Source of the DNA: Pseudomonas putida
GTDB taxonomy: Bacteria; Pseudomonadota; Gammaproteobacteria; Pseudomonadales; Pseudomonadaceae
Direction of reading: 5' to 3'
NCBI RefSeq assembly: GCF_004357765.1
Contig: NZ_SMTE01000014.1
Span: 105,850-169,849, forward strand
DNA: 64,000 bases
Shown: in pieces, positions 17,558-27,838 of the stretch
Layout of the letters: every line of letters begins with the position of its first letter
Position numbering within the stretch: the first letter of the stretch is position 1
Program-made: the position numbers and the translations under genes
The notes under the pieces: model-generated
What the model saw: the letters and a program-made list of their open reading frames with translations, nothing else
Databases searched by the model: none
Told to the model about the DNA's origin: nothing

Positions 17558-18636
17558 AAGCGTCGCTGCTGAACAAACTGGACACGCTCCAGGACCGCTT
17601 CGAGGAACTCACCGCTCTGCTCGGTGACGCCGAAGTCATTTCCGACCAGACCCGCTTCCGCGCCTATTCCCGGGAATATGCCGAAGTCGAGCCGGTGATC
17701 GGCACCTATAAAGAGTGGCGCAAGGTCCAGGACGACCTCGAAGGTGCCCAGGCGCTGCTCAAGGACGCCGACCCCGACCTGCGCGAGATGGCCATCGATG
17801 AGGTGCGCGAAGCCAAGGAGCAGTTGCTCGCTCTGGAATCGCAGTTGCAACGCATGTTGCTGCCCAAGGACCCCAACGATGGGCGCAACGTGTTCCTCGA
17901 AATCCGTGCTGGCACTGGCGGCGACGAAGCGGCGATCTTCTCCGGCGACCTGTTCCGCATGTATTCGCGTTATGCCGAAAAACGCGGCTGGCGTCTGGAA
18001 ATTCTCTCGGAGAACGAGGGCGAGCACGGCGGCTACAAGGAAATCATCGCCCGCGTCGAGGGCGACAGCGTGTATGGCAAGCTCAAGTTCGAATCCGGCG
18101 CGCACCGCGTACAGCGGGTGCCAGAGACCGAGTCCCAAGGCCGTATCCACACCTCAGCATGCACCGTGGCAGTGTTGCCCGAGCCGGACGAGCAGGTGGC
18201 CATCGAGATCAACCCGGCCGACCTGCGCGTGGACACCTACCGCGCCTCCGGCGCCGGCGGCCAGCACGTCAACAAGACCGACTCGGCGATCCGCATCACC
18301 CACCTGCCCACCGGCATCGTCGTCGAGTGCCAGGAAGAACGCTCCCAGCACAAGAACCGCGCCCGCGCCATGTCATGGTTGTCGGCCAAGCTCAACGACA
18401 TGCAGACCAGCGCCGCGCAGAACGCCATCGCCAGCGAGCGCAAGCTGCTGGTCGGTTCGGGTGACCGCTCCGAGCGCATCCGCACGTACAACTATCCACA
18501 GGGACGGGTGACCGACCACCGCATCAACCTGACCCTGTACTCCCTCGACGACATCCTCGCCGGTGGTGTCGATGCCGTGATCGAGCCGTTGCTGGCCGAA
18601 TACCAGGCCGATCAACTGGCGGCTCTGGGGGACTGA
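17554..18636 (+). CDS. prfA: Peptide chain release factor 1
   Basis: Class I release factor that recognises UAA and UAG. The 360-residue protein carries the GGQ peptidyl-hydrolysis motif ([14 protein letters not shown], about residues 227-240) and the PxT-type codon-recognition region. Overlaps hemA by 4 nt (ATGA) and prmC by 1 nt (TGATG). The PrmC methyltransferase encoded next modifies the Gln of this GGQ motif, so enzyme and substrate are co-encoded. Confidence 0.98.
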   Translation: MKASLLNKLDTLQDRFEELTALLGDAEVISDQTRFRAYSREYAEVEPVIGTYKEWRKVQDDLEGAQALLKDADPDLREMAIDEVREAKEQLLALESQLQRMLLPKDPNDGRNVFLEIRAGTGGDEAAIFSGDLFRMYSRYAEKRGWRLEILSENEGEHGGYKEIIARVEGDSVYGKLKFESGAHRVQRVPETESQGRIHTSACTVAVLPEPDEQVAIEINPADLRVDTYRASGAGGQHVNKTDSAIRITHLPTGIVVECQEERSQHKNRARAMSWLSAKLNDMQTSAAQNAIASERKLLVGSGDRSERIRTYNYPQGRVTDHRINLTLYSLDDILAGGVDAVIEPLLAEYQADQLAALGD

Positions 18637-19466
18637 TGACCATCATCGCCAGCTTGCTGCGCAATGCGCAGCTACCCGATTCGCCGACCGAGCGCCTGGA
18701 CGCCGAGTTGCTGTTGGCTGCAGCCATCGGCAAGTCGCGTGCCTTCCTGCATACCTGGCCCGAACGCATCGTCAGCCGCGAGGCGGCGGAGACCTTCGCC
18801 GGCTACCTGCAGCGGCGCCGCGCCGGTGAGCCGGTCGCCTACATCCTCGGCCAGCAGGGCTTCTGGAAGCTCGACCTGGAAGTGGCCCCGCACACCTTGA
18901 TTCCGCGTCCGGACACCGAGTTGCTGGTGGAGGCTGCGCTGGAGTTGCAACCAGCTACTGCGGCCAAGGTGCTCGACCTGGGTACCGGTACCGGTGCCAT
19001 CGCCTTGGCCCTGGCCCATGATCGTCCGGCCTGGCAGGTCACCGCGGTGGATCGGGTCGATGCGGCCGTGGCCTTGGCCGAGCGCAACCGTCAGCGTCTG
19101 GGCCTGGACAACGTGCAGGTGGGTGCCAGCCATTGGTTCGACGCCTTGGTCGGGCAACGCTTCGACCTGATCGTCAGCAACCCGCCTTACATCGCCGCCG
19201 AAGACCCGCACCTGGTGGCCGGCGATGTCCGCTTCGAGCCCAGCAGTGCCCTGGTTGCCGGCCCCGACGGCCTGGACGACCTGCGCCTGATCGTCGCTCA
19301 GGCACCTGGCCACCTGTTGCCCGGAGGCCGCCTGCTGCTCGAACATGGCTACGACCAAGCCGAGGCAGTGCGTCAGTTGCTGACTGCGCACGGCTTCGTC
19401 GAGGTCGTCAGCCGGCGTGATTTGGGTGGCCATGAACGCATTACCTTGGGGCGCCTGCCATGCTGA
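18636..19466 (+). CDS. prmC: Release-factor glutamine N5-methyltransferase
   Basis: SAM-dependent methyltransferase of 276 residues (formerly HemK) that methylates the GGQ glutamine of RF1 and RF2. Visible are the N-terminal helical substrate-binding part, SAM motif I (VLDLGTGTGAIALALA, about residue 114) and the NPPY active-site motif (VSNPPYIA, about residue 185). Overlaps prfA by 1 nt and moeB by 7 nt. Confidence 0.97.
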   Translation: MTIIASLLRNAQLPDSPTERLDAELLLAAAIGKSRAFLHTWPERIVSREAAETFAGYLQRRRAGEPVAYILGQQGFWKLDLEVAPHTLIPRPDTELLVEAALELQPATAAKVLDLGTGTGAIALALAHDRPAWQVTAVDRVDAAVALAERNRQRLGLDNVQVGASHWFDALVGQRFDLIVSNPPYIAAEDPHLVAGDVRFEPSSALVAGPDGLDDLRLIVAQAPGHLLPGGRLLLEHGYDQAEAVRQLLTAHGFVEVVSRRDLGGHERITLGRLPC

Positions 19467-20215
19467 CCGACCAGGAACTGTTGCGCTACAGCCGGCAGAT
19501 CCTGCTGGCCCAGGTGGATATCGAAGGCCAGTTGCGGCTCAAGCAGGGCAAGGCGTTGATCGTTGGTCTGGGCGGGCTGGGCTCGCCGGTGGCGTTGTAC
19601 CTGGCGGCCGCTGGCGTGGGCGAGCTGCATCTGGCCGACTTCGACACGGTCGATCTGACCAACCTGCAGCGGCAAGTGATTCACGACAGCGCCAGTGTCG
19701 GCATGGCCAAGGTCGATTCGGCGATCCAGCGCTTGCAGGCGATCAACCCTGAAGTGACCCTGGTGCCGCATCGCCAGGCGCTGGATGAGGACTCCCTGGC
19801 CGACGCGGTGGCGGCGGTCGATCTGGTGCTGGACTGCTCCGACAACTTTGGCACCCGCGAGGCGGTCAATGCCGCTTGCGTCAAAGCGGGCAAGCCGCTG
19901 GTCAGCGGCGCGGCGATTCGCCTCGAAGGCCAGCTTTCGGTGTTCGACCCTAGGCGCGACAACAGCCCTTGCTACCACTGCCTGTACGGTCATGGCAGCG
20001 AGGCTGAGCTGACGTGCAGCGAGGCCGGCGTGATCGGTCCGTTGGTCGGTCTGGTCGGTAGCCTGCAGGCGCTGGAGGCACTGAAGCTGCTGGCCGGATT
20101 CGGTGAGCCGCTGGTGGGCAGGCTATTGCTGATCGATGCCCTCACCAGCCGCATGCGCGAGCTGCGGGTCAAGCGCGACCCGGGGTGCGCGGTCTGTGGC
20201 AGTCAGTATGGCTGA
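19460..20215 (+). CDS. moeB: Molybdopterin-synthase adenylyltransferase MoeB / ThiF family
   Basis: E1-like adenylyltransferase of 251 residues that activates the C-terminal Gly of MoaD in molybdenum cofactor synthesis. It has the ATP-binding [19 protein letters not shown] motif (about residue 36), [13 protein letters not shown], and two CxxC zinc pairs (CYHC near residue 173, CAVC near the C-terminus). There is no rhodanese extension. ThiF or HesA activity cannot be excluded from sequence. Sits inside the hemA-murI operon by 7-8 nt overlaps. Confidence 0.92.
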   Translation: MLTDQELLRYSRQILLAQVDIEGQLRLKQGKALIVGLGGLGSPVALYLAAAGVGELHLADFDTVDLTNLQRQVIHDSASVGMAKVDSAIQRLQAINPEVTLVPHRQALDEDSLADAVAAVDLVLDCSDNFGTREAVNAACVKAGKPLVSGAAIRLEGQLSVFDPRRDNSPCYHCLYGHGSEAELTCSEAGVIGPLVGLVGSLQALEALKLLAGFGEPLVGRLLLIDALTSRMRELRVKRDPGCAVCGSQYG

Positions 20216-21005
20216 GCGATCGGCGCCGGTGGGGGTGATGGACTCGGGGGTAGGCGGACTGTCCGTGCTCGCCGAGATCCAGCGCCTGCTGCCCAACGAG
20301 TCCTTGCTTTACGTGGCTGACTGCGGCCATGTGCCCTACGGCGAAAAATCTCCGGATTACATTCGCCAGCGATGCCGGCATATCGCCGGGTTCTTCCGCG
20401 ACCAGGGGGCCAAGGCCATGGTCCTGGCATGCAACACCGCTACCGTGGCGGCGGTCGCTGACCTTCGCGAACGCTACCCCGACTGGCCACTGGTGGGCAT
20501 GGAGCCAGCGGTCAAGCCGGCGGCGGCGGCTACGCGCTCTGGCGTGGTGGGCGTGCTGGCCACCACCGGCACCTTGCAGAGCGCCAAGTTCGCCGCCTTG
20601 CTCGATCGCTTTGCCTGCGATGTGCGTGTGGTCACCCAACCTTGCCCAGGTCTGGTCGAGCGCATCGAGGCCGGTGATCTGACCAGTGCGCATCTGCGCC
20701 AGTTGCTTTGCAGCTATGTACAGCCCTTGTTGGATGCCGGGTGCGATACGTTGATCCTCGGCTGCACCCATTACCCCTTCTTGCGCCCGATGTTGGCCGA
20801 CATGGTGCCTGCCGACGTTGCCATCATCGACACGGGCGCCGCCGTGGCCCGCCAGCTGGAGCGCCTGCTCGCCGCTCGCAGTTTGCTCGCCGCGGCGCCT
20901 GCACGGCCTGTGCGCTTCTGGAGCAGTGCCGATCCCCAGGCCCTTCGCAGCGTGCTGCCCACCCTCTGGCAAGCGGATGCTGCAGTGCTGCCGCTGGCTT
21001 TGTAA
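20208..21005 (+). CDS. murI: Glutamate racemase
   Basis: Supplies D-glutamate for peptidoglycan. The 265-residue protein has the two catalytic cysteines in [10 protein letters not shown] (Cys75) and GCTHYPFL (about residue 186), and the N-terminal [15 protein letters not shown] motif with the acidic active-site residue. ATG at 20208 overlaps moeB by 8 nt; the frame upstream to 20136 is the moeB shadow. Last gene of the hemA operon. Confidence 0.97.
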   Translation: MAERSAPVGVMDSGVGGLSVLAEIQRLLPNESLLYVADCGHVPYGEKSPDYIRQRCRHIAGFFRDQGAKAMVLACNTATVAAVADLRERYPDWPLVGMEPAVKPAAAATRSGVVGVLATTGTLQSAKFAALLDRFACDVRVVTQPCPGLVERIEAGDLTSAHLRQLLCSYVQPLLDAGCDTLILGCTHYPFLRPMLADMVPADVAIIDTGAAVARQLERLLAARSLLAAAPARPVRFWSSADPQALRSVLPTLWQADAAVLPLAL

Positions 21006-21012
21006 AAAAAAT

Positions 21013-21034
21013 GTGAAAAACTGCGGTTTTTTAC
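21013..21034 (+). terminator. Probable terminator of the hemA-murI operon
   Basis: GTGAAAAAC / GTTTTTTAC stem (one G-T wobble) around the loop TGCG, beginning 8 nt after the murI stop. The right arm itself contains the T run. The stem is AT-rich, so termination efficiency is uncertain. Confidence 0.5.
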
Positions 21035-21123
21035 TGAACTATCGTTCCAGCGCCGATTTCTATGCTAATGCCCGATGAACGGGCCGAACACTAACAACAG
21101 CATCAGGAAGAAGGGCGTTTCTC

Positions 21124-21642
21124 ATGAAGAAACTGATCGGCTTGGCGGCGGTTGCCGCCCTGGCAATGGGGCAGATGGTGTCGGCGCAGGCGGCTGACGT
21201 GACGTTCGCGGTGGGCCAGACCGGCGACTCCACCATGGTCTATCGACTCGGGTTGCAGTCGAACTGGGACGCGAGCTGGTGGCAGACCAGCGTCGGCCGT
21301 ATCACCGGCTACTGGGATGCCGGCTATACCTACTGGGACGGTGACGAGACGGCCAGCAACCACAGCCTGTCGTTTGCACCGGTGTTCGTCTACGAATTCG
21401 CTGGCGACTCCGTGAAGCCTTACATCGAGGCAGGTATCGGCGTGGCGGCGTTCTCCAGCACTGAGCTGGAAAGCAACGAATTGGGCTCGTCCTTCCAGTT
21501 CGAGGATCGCATCGGCTTCGGCCTGCGTTTCGCCGGTGGACATGAGCTGGGTGTGCGCGCCATCCACTATTCCAACGCTGGGATCAAGCAACCTAACGAT
21601 GGGGTCGAGGCCTACACCCTGCATTACCGCCTGGCGCTCTGA
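21124..21642 (+). CDS. pagL: Lipid A 3-O-deacylase PagL
   Basis: Outer-membrane beta-barrel hydrolase that removes the 3-O acyl chain of lipid A. The 172-residue precursor has a signal peptide ending VSAQA (about residue 23). Amphipathic strands follow, then the catalytic motif HYSNAG with His148 and Ser150, and Glu162 in DGVEAYT; this H-x-S plus Glu12 spacing matches the PagL triad. It ends LHYRLAL with alternating aromatic residues, as expected for a barrel C-terminus. It is a single-gene unit between murI and the convergent SDR gene, and has AGGAAGAAGG upstream of the ATG. Confidence 0.93.
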   Translation: MKKLIGLAAVAALAMGQMVSAQAADVTFAVGQTGDSTMVYRLGLQSNWDASWWQTSVGRITGYWDAGYTYWDGDETASNHSLSFAPVFVYEFAGDSVKPYIEAGIGVAAFSSTELESNELGSSFQFEDRIGFGLRFAGGHELGVRAIHYSNAGIKQPNDGVEAYTLHYRLAL

Positions 21643-21662
21643 CCGTCAGGCACCGTGGCCGC

Positions 21663-22364
21663 TCAGTCGGGAAGCGGCCACATGTCCTGCATTTCCAGTA
21701 CTTCCAGTACCAGCTCCGCTTCACGCTGCGGCAAGCGCCGCAATAATTCTTCGGCTGCCGTCTGCGCCGTCCACGGCTCGGGAATCGCAGGTACCGGGGC
21801 CACCGGTGCTTTCAGCGATTGCGGCGCGACCACCGTCAGGTCGATGCCTCGTTCTTTCAGTCCTGGGCGCTGCAGACGCACCCATTGCGGCGCGCAGTTG
21901 CCGGCGTTCGGCCCTTGGGAGGGTGTGTGCAGCTGCACCGCCGAGTAGCGGCTGAACACTGCCATGACCTGTGGCTGATCGCCTTTCTCCAATAGGGCCA
22001 TGGCAGCGCCCAGGCACTGCTCGGTCGCTGTCAGGTTGGTGCTGGCGATGGCCTCGAACAGTTCGTTGGCCGGCAGGCCATGGGACAGGTAGTCGCACGT
22101 ACCGGCATTGACGATCAAAACGTCCAGGGCGCCCCAGTTGTCGGCAATCTGCTGATGAGCGGCCTCGGCCAGCTCAGGCAGCGGCAGGTGTCCGGGAAGA
22201 CGCAGCAGTGATTGGCCGTGACCGACGGCCAGATTGTCCAATGTGTCGCTGTCCTTGCTGCTGGCGGCGACGCGATGCCCTTGTTCGAGCAACCGCTCCA
22301 CCACGGCCAGGCCCAGTCCGTTGCTGGCTCCTGTGACCCAGAACCTTCGCGAATGCTTCACCAT
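21663..22364 (-). CDS. SDR-family protein lacking the catalytic YxxxK
   Basis: Short-chain dehydrogenase/reductase fold of 233 residues. The cofactor motif TGASNGLG (residues 10-17) and the NAG motif (IVNAGT) are intact. Where SDRs have Ser...Tyr-x3-Lys, this protein reads FSRYSAVQLHTPSQG followed by PNAGNCAPQW, so the Tyr and Lys are replaced. Redox catalysis of the normal kind is therefore doubtful. ATG at 22364 with GAGGGG is chosen over the longer frame to 22478, which is phrB shadow. Last gene of the DUF523-merR-phrB-SDR operon, 10 nt after phrB. Confidence 0.85.
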   Translation of the reverse strand: MVKHSRRFWVTGASNGLGLAVVERLLEQGHRVAASSKDSDTLDNLAVGHGQSLLRLPGHLPLPELAEAAHQQIADNWGALDVLIVNAGTCDYLSHGLPANELFEAIASTNLTATEQCLGAAMALLEKGDQPQVMAVFSRYSAVQLHTPSQGPNAGNCAPQWVRLQRPGLKERGIDLTVVAPQSLKAPVAPVPAIPEPWTAQTAAEELLRRLPQREAELVLEVLEMQDMWPLPD

Positions 22365-22374
22365 GTTCCCCTCT

Positions 22375-23796
22375 TCACTGCCGGTGTGACAGGCCTTTGA
22401 ACGCTGCCAGTGCACGTCGGCGACTACTTGCAAGATCGACGATAGGTTCGTGGTAAGTATTAGCCAAATTATCGGCAAGCATTAGTGGCGCATGAATCTT
22501 TTTGCTGTCCAAGCTATTCAGTTGGGGTAGCCAGTGGCGAATGAAGTTGCCCTCCGGATCGAAGCGCTCGGACTGCGATTGCGGGTTGAAGATGCGAAAA
22601 TACGGCACCGAGTCAGTCCCGGTGGAGGCGCTCCATTGCCAGCCGCCGTTGTTCGCTGCCAGGTCGCCGTCGATCAGGTGGCGCATGAAATGCCGCTCGC
22701 CCAGGCGCCAGTCGATCAGCAAGTTCTTGCTCAGGAACATGGCCACCAGCATGCGCAGGCGATTGTGCATCCATCCGGTGTGCAATAGCTGCTGCATCGC
22801 GGCATCGATGATCGGGAAGCCGGTGCGGCCTTCGTGCCAAGCCTTGAGGTCCTCCGGGGCATCGCGCCAGGGCAACGCCTCGGTGTGGGGGCGGAAGGCA
22901 CGGTGCTGCGCGACCTGGGGGTAGCCCACCAGAATGTGCTTGTAGAACTCGCGCCACAGCAGTTCGTTGACCCAGGTCTGTACGCCCTCGCTGCCGCTGT
23001 CGAACTCGCCGCGGTTGCTGCTCAGCGCCGCGTGCAGGCACTGGCGGGGCGAGATCACACCGGCAGCCAGGTAGGCCGAGAGTTGGCTGGTGCCCGGTTT
23101 GGCGGGCAGATCGCGCAGTCGTTGATAATCCTCGACGACTTCGTCGAGAAAGCGCGTCAGCCGTGCTTGCGCCTCCTGTTCGCCTGCGGGCCATAGCTCA
23201 CGCAAGCTGTCGGCGGGTTTATCGAAACCGTCGACCTGCCATGGGATCGGGTCGCTGCCGATGTCCAGCGGTGCCTGGCGCCGGACTTTGCCAGCCAGCG
23301 CCGGCAGACTGCGGTGCAGGTGTTCGAGGCAGGCTCGTTTGAACTGGCCGAATACCTGGAAGTAACCGCCACTGCGCGTGAGGATCGTACCGGGTGCCAG
23401 CAGGAGCTGGTCGAGGTAGCTGTGGGGCTGGATGCCGGCACCGGCCAGTTGCGTGCGCACGGCGTCATCGCGACGGCGTTCGTTCACGCCGTATTCGTCA
23501 TTCCAGTGCACCGCCTCGATACGGTGCTGCCGACAGACGGCCAACAACGTGGCGGCGGCCTCGTCCCAGGTGTCGATCTTGCGGATCAGCAGCGGAATGT
23601 TCAGTGCATCCAAGGCTTGGCGCATCTCGCGCAGATTGCGCAACCAGAAGTCGACCTTGCAGGGGGCATCGTCGTGAGCGTGCCACTGGCCGGGGCTGAT
23701 CAGCCACAAGGCAATAGTGGGGCCGCGTTCGCAAGCGGCGCTGAGGGCGGTGTTGTCGGTGATGCGCAGGTCGCTGCGTAGCCAGATCAGTTGCAT
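22375..23796 (-). CDS. phrB: Deoxyribodipyrimidine photolyase (class I CPD photolyase)
   Basis: FAD- and light-dependent repair of cyclobutane pyrimidine dimers. The 473-residue protein has the N-terminal antenna domain (LIWLRSDLRITDNTALSAA) and the C-terminal FAD domain with TSQLSAYLAAGVISPRQC, WVNELLWREFYKHIL, and the dimer-binding, electron-transfer Trp region (DGDLAANNGGWQWSASTGTD, FNPQSQSERFDPEG). Follows the MerR regulator gene by 9 nt, which fits light-induced expression with its regulator. Confidence 0.97.
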   Translation of the reverse strand: MQLIWLRSDLRITDNTALSAACERGPTIALWLISPGQWHAHDDAPCKVDFWLRNLREMRQALDALNIPLLIRKIDTWDEAAATLLAVCRQHRIEAVHWNDEYGVNERRRDDAVRTQLAGAGIQPHSYLDQLLLAPGTILTRSGGYFQVFGQFKRACLEHLHRSLPALAGKVRRQAPLDIGSDPIPWQVDGFDKPADSLRELWPAGEQEAQARLTRFLDEVVEDYQRLRDLPAKPGTSQLSAYLAAGVISPRQCLHAALSSNRGEFDSGSEGVQTWVNELLWREFYKHILVGYPQVAQHRAFRPHTEALPWRDAPEDLKAWHEGRTGFPIIDAAMQQLLHTGWMHNRLRMLVAMFLSKNLLIDWRLGERHFMRHLIDGDLAANNGGWQWSASTGTDSVPYFRIFNPQSQSERFDPEGNFIRHWLPQLNSLDSKKIHAPLMLADNLANTYHEPIVDLASSRRRALAAFKGLSHRQ

Positions 23797-23805
23797 GGCG
23801 CCTCT

Positions 23806-24675
23806 CTAGGAATGCAGGGTTTGCAGCGTCCGCAAGGCGGACTGCGGTGTGTCGAACAAGTGCAATCGAGGCCCTCCGAGGTGGCGTAGTTGCGCTTCGT
23901 GCAGCGGCAGGCAGGCCCCCCCAACCAGGGTAGGGACCGTCAGGGCGGCCAAGGTGCGTTGCAGGGCCCTGGCATCGAGGCGTGGACCCAGGTGCAGCAC
24001 AACCGCGCGTGGCTGCAAGGCGGCGACCGCACGTTCGAGCTGGGCGCTGCCGACGGGGCGCTCCAACACGTCCACGGCGATACCGTTGTTGCTGAACAGC
24101 CACGCGTAAAGCCACAGGCTGAGGTCCTGGGGCCGGTCGCTGTCTTCGGCCAGGAGTACCGTGGGGCCCTGCAGGGTTTGGTTGTCGTGGTACACGCGAG
24201 CCCCCAGCTTGCTGCGCAGCCAGGTCTGGAAGAACACTTGTTCGAGCTGGGCGTTGAAGAACGTGTTCCAGCGCAGGTCCAGCGCCTGCTGCAGGGGCAG
24301 CAGCAGTTGTTCGCAGAGGGTGATGGCGGGGTACAGGGCCGTCATCTGATTGAATTGCTGGTCGAGTGCCCGTTGCGACAGGTTGGCGATGGCCTCGATC
24401 AGATGCTGCTGACGTACTCCCCAGTCGCCTAGGGCAGCTTCTTCGACCGGTCGGTCGAGCAGTTCCCGCACCTGCCCCACCGAGGCGCCGCGTGCGAGCC
24501 AGGCGAGTACGGCCTCCACGCGTTCGAGCTGCGCCTGGGAATACAGACGATGGCCTTTGGCGGTTCGGGTCGGTTTCAACAGACCGTAGCGCCGTTCCCA
24601 GGCCCGCAGGGTCACTGGATTCACCCCGGTGCGTCGCGCCAGTTCCCCGATCGGCAGCAAAGTCTCAGACAGCAT
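23806..24675 (-). CDS. MerR-family regulator, LitR/CarH-like, without B12-ligand histidine
   Basis: DNA-binding regulator of 289 residues. The N-terminal MerR winged helix is clear (LPIGELARRTGVNPVTLRAWERRYGLL shown in part: residues 8-34). The C-terminal two thirds follow the B12-binding layout of LitR/CarH photoreceptors (helical bundle, then a Rossmann-like domain ending PTLVGGACLPLHEAQLRHLG). The usual axial-ligand motif (E/D-x-H-x-x-G) is replaced by DSDRPQDLSLWL, so adenosylcobalamin sensing is unlikely. Some P. putida relatives are reported as light-responsive LitR proteins that need a LOV partner instead. Overlaps the DUF523 gene by 11 nt and probably controls its own operon. Confidence 0.88.
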   Translation of the reverse strand: MLSETLLPIGELARRTGVNPVTLRAWERRYGLLKPTRTAKGHRLYSQAQLERVEAVLAWLARGASVGQVRELLDRPVEEAALGDWGVRQQHLIEAIANLSQRALDQQFNQMTALYPAITLCEQLLLPLQQALDLRWNTFFNAQLEQVFFQTWLRSKLGARVYHDNQTLQGPTVLLAEDSDRPQDLSLWLYAWLFSNNGIAVDVLERPVGSAQLERAVAALQPRAVVLHLGPRLDARALQRTLAALTVPTLVGGACLPLHEAQLRHLGGPRLHLFDTPQSALRTLQTLHS

Positions 24676-25633
24676 TGCGCAAGCCCAGGCTCTCAGGATG
24701 AGGCTGCAGGTACGCTTGCTGTAGCAGGTACGGGTCGGGGTGCTTGCGCAGGTGGTGCTTGAGCAAGGTCAGCGGCACCACCAGCGGCACCACGCCCTGC
24801 TGGTACTGGCCGATCACATCTTGCAATTCGTGCTTGTCTTGGGCGCTGAGGGCGTCGCGCAGGTAGCCGCTAAGGTGCTGCAGCACGTTGCCATGGGTGC
24901 CGCGGCTGGCGCAGCGGCGCAGGGCCTGCATCAACTGGCTGAAGTAACGGGGCCCGGCGACTGCCGGGTCATCGTCCCGGCTCATGCTGCCGAGCATGCG
25001 GCCAAGCTCGCGATAGGCCTGGGGATTATTGGCCATTAGCAGGTATTTGTAGCGTGCGTGAAAGCGGATCAAGGCGCCGCGGCTCAGGCCTTCGGCCAAC
25101 TGGCGCTGCCAATCGGCATAGGCATACACGCGACTGATGAAGTTCTCGCGCAACACCGGATCGTGCAGGCGGCCTTCTTCCTCGACCGGCAGGTCCGGGC
25201 GCTGGGCGCAAAAGGCGGCGGCATAAGCGCCGCGACCGCCCTGATGGGCAGGATGGCCGTCGTCCTGATAGACCTTGACCCGCTCCAGCCCGCAGGATGG
25301 GGATTTCTGCATGAAGATGTAGCCGCAGATATCGTCGAGCCGCTCGGCCATCTCTTCGCCATAGCTGCGCAGGCTGTCGGCGAGGTCGGGGCCGGGCGTG
25401 CGCGTGCCGACTACGCCGGGGCGGGCAGGGTCGCCCACCAGGCGAATAGGGTCGCGGGGGACGCTCAGACCGATCGCCACTTCAGGACATACCGGCACCC
25501 ACTCGAAGTGGGCCTCCAACTGCGAGCGGCACAGGTCGGATGACTTGTGGCCGCCGTTGTAGCGCACACTGTGCCCGGTCAGGCAGGCACTGATGCCGAG
25601 GCGAGGTCGGCGCTGAGCGGTCGGATCTGGCAT
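24665..25633 (-). CDS. DUF523-DUF1722 protein (YbgA-like)
   Basis: Fusion of an N-terminal DUF523 domain (about 1-150) and a C-terminal DUF1722/YbgA domain (about 190-305), 322 residues. DUF523 cysteines are in GISACLTG and KSPSCGL. DUF1722 shows HARYKYLLMANNPQAYRELG. The biochemical function is not established; the pair is often next to photolyase genes. ATG at 25633 has GGAGG five bases upstream; in-frame ATG 25645 and more distal codons overlap the operator. First gene of the merR-phrB-SDR operon. Confidence 0.9.
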   Translation of the reverse strand: MPDPTAQRRPRLGISACLTGHSVRYNGGHKSSDLCRSQLEAHFEWVPVCPEVAIGLSVPRDPIRLVGDPARPGVVGTRTPGPDLADSLRSYGEEMAERLDDICGYIFMQKSPSCGLERVKVYQDDGHPAHQGGRGAYAAAFCAQRPDLPVEEEGRLHDPVLRENFISRVYAYADWQRQLAEGLSRGALIRFHARYKYLLMANNPQAYRELGRMLGSMSRDDDPAVAGPRYFSQLMQALRRCASRGTHGNVLQHLSGYLRDALSAQDKHELQDVIGQYQQGVVPLVVPLTLLKHHLRKHPDPYLLQQAYLQPHPESLGLRNAV

Positions 25634-25648
25634 GTCGGCCTCCATGAA

Positions 25649-25676
25649 CTTGTACACTAATAAATTTTTGTACAAG
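25649..25676. promoter_or_regulatory. Perfect inverted-repeat operator, probable LitR-type MerR site
   Basis: CTTGTACA (25649-25656), a 12-nt AT-rich spacer, and TGTACAAG (25669-25676) form a perfect 8-bp inverted repeat. It ends 15 nt before the start of the DUF523-merR-phrB-SDR operon and overlaps its likely promoter. The TGTACA core and MerR-like long spacing suit the regulator encoded in the operon; the assignment is inferred. Confidence 0.7.
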
Positions 25677-25737
25677 TACATTTCAGCATAGCCGACGTAG
25701 CAAGCAAACCCTATTTTGGTGTTAAACCGCTAAATGG

Positions 25738-26763
<1,026 letters not shown>

Positions 26764-26772
26764 TCAGTTAAA

Positions 26773-26800
26773 CCTGTACAATGATCAATGTCTGTATAAG
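26773..26800. promoter_or_regulatory. Second probable LitR-type operator (degenerate)
   Basis: CCTGTACA (26773-26780), 12-nt spacer, TGTATAAG (26793-26800). The arms match 6 of 8 positions as an inverted repeat and keep the same 12-nt spacing and TGTA cores as the site at 25649. It lies 49 nt before the renalase-like gene (minus) and 120 nt before the epimerase gene (plus), so it could serve either or both. Confidence 0.55.
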
Positions 26801-26813
26801 GTTATTCCGCTTA

Positions 26814-26839
26814 ATAGGACAGGTTGGCCTATGTCCTAT
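26814..26839. repeat. Inverted repeat ATAGGACA-N10-TGTCCTAT
   Basis: Perfect 8-bp arms at 26814-26821 and 26832-26839 with a 10-nt spacer, between the degenerate operator and the epimerase gene. There is no T tract, so it is not a terminator; a regulator site is possible. Confidence 0.45.
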
Positions 26840-26919
26840 CCTTATCCGAGAGCGTTCGGTCTAGAAAAGTGCCTTGATCTTAAAAATAGACCATGGCCGC
26901 AGCTTGCGAGGACACACCA

Positions 26920-27825
26920 ATGCATATATTGCTGACGGGTGGTACCGGCTTGATCGGCCAGCACCTGTGCCAGTTCTGGGTCGCCCAAGGTCACCGGCTG
27001 ACCGTGTGGAGTCGTCGCCCCGAGCAGGTTGCGCGACTGTGTGGCAGCGGTGTGCGTGGCATCGCTCGGCTGGAAGACATCGCCGTCGACGACCAGGTGG
27101 ATGCCGTTATCAACCTGGCCGGAGCGCCCATCGCCGACCGGCCTTGGACCGCTGGCCGGCGCAACCTGCTCTGGGCCAGTCGGATAACCCTGACCGAGCA
27201 CTTGCTCGAGTGGTTGGGCCGTCGCGAGCAGCGCCCCGAGGTGCTGATTTCCGGCTCCGCAGTAGGTTGGTATGGGGATGGCGGGGAACGCGAGTTGACC
27301 GAGTCATCGCCGCCGGTCCGCGAGGATTTCGCCAGTCAGCTGTGCATCGCCTGGGAAGAAACCGCCCAGCGCGCTCAGGCCTTGGGTATCCGTGTGGTCC
27401 TGGTGCGAACCGGCCTGGTACTGGCCAGCGACGGCGGCTTTTTGTCGCGCCTGCGTCTGCCGTTCAAGCTCGGACTGGGCGGCCCGTTGGGCAATGGCCG
27501 ACAATGGATGCCCTGGGTCCATATAGATGACCAGGTCGCCTTGATAGATTTTCTCTTGCAGCATAAGGATGCCAGCGGTCCTTATAATGCCTGCGCGCCA
27601 GAACCGGTGCGCAATCGCGAATTCGCCAAGCGCCTGGGTCGCGCCTTGCATCGGCCGGCGTTCGTGCCAATGCCGAGCCTGCTGCTCAAGGCTGGACTGG
27701 GCGAGTTGTCGACCCTGCTGCTAGGCGGCCAGCGGGCGCGCCCGGTACGTCTGCTGGCGGCAGGATTCACCTTCCGCTTCAACGATCTGCAATCGGCCCT
27801 GGACAATTTGTCCAGCCGCCTCTGA
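26920..27825 (+). CDS. TIGR01777-family NAD(P)-binding epimerase (SDR39U1-like)
   Basis: Atypical extended SDR of 301 residues. N-terminal nucleotide motif [11 protein letters not shown] (residues 6-16), [12 protein letters not shown], and [17 protein letters not shown] followed by [13 protein letters not shown] are hallmarks of the YfcH/SDR39U1 group, whose substrate is unknown. ATG at 26920 (MHILLTGG) with GAGGAC upstream is preferred to the frame start at 26893. It is followed by hemH after 13 nt, so the two are probably co-transcribed from a promoter in the operator-containing intergenic region. Confidence 0.9.
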   Translation: MHILLTGGTGLIGQHLCQFWVAQGHRLTVWSRRPEQVARLCGSGVRGIARLEDIAVDDQVDAVINLAGAPIADRPWTAGRRNLLWASRITLTEHLLEWLGRREQRPEVLISGSAVGWYGDGGERELTESSPPVREDFASQLCIAWEETAQRAQALGIRVVLVRTGLVLASDGGFLSRLRLPFKLGLGGPLGNGRQWMPWVHIDDQVALIDFLLQHKDASGPYNACAPEPVRNREFAKRLGRALHRPAFVPMPSLLLKAGLGELSTLLLGGQRARPVRLLAAGFTFRFNDLQSALDNLSSRL

Positions 27826-27838
27826 CATAGGACGCTGC

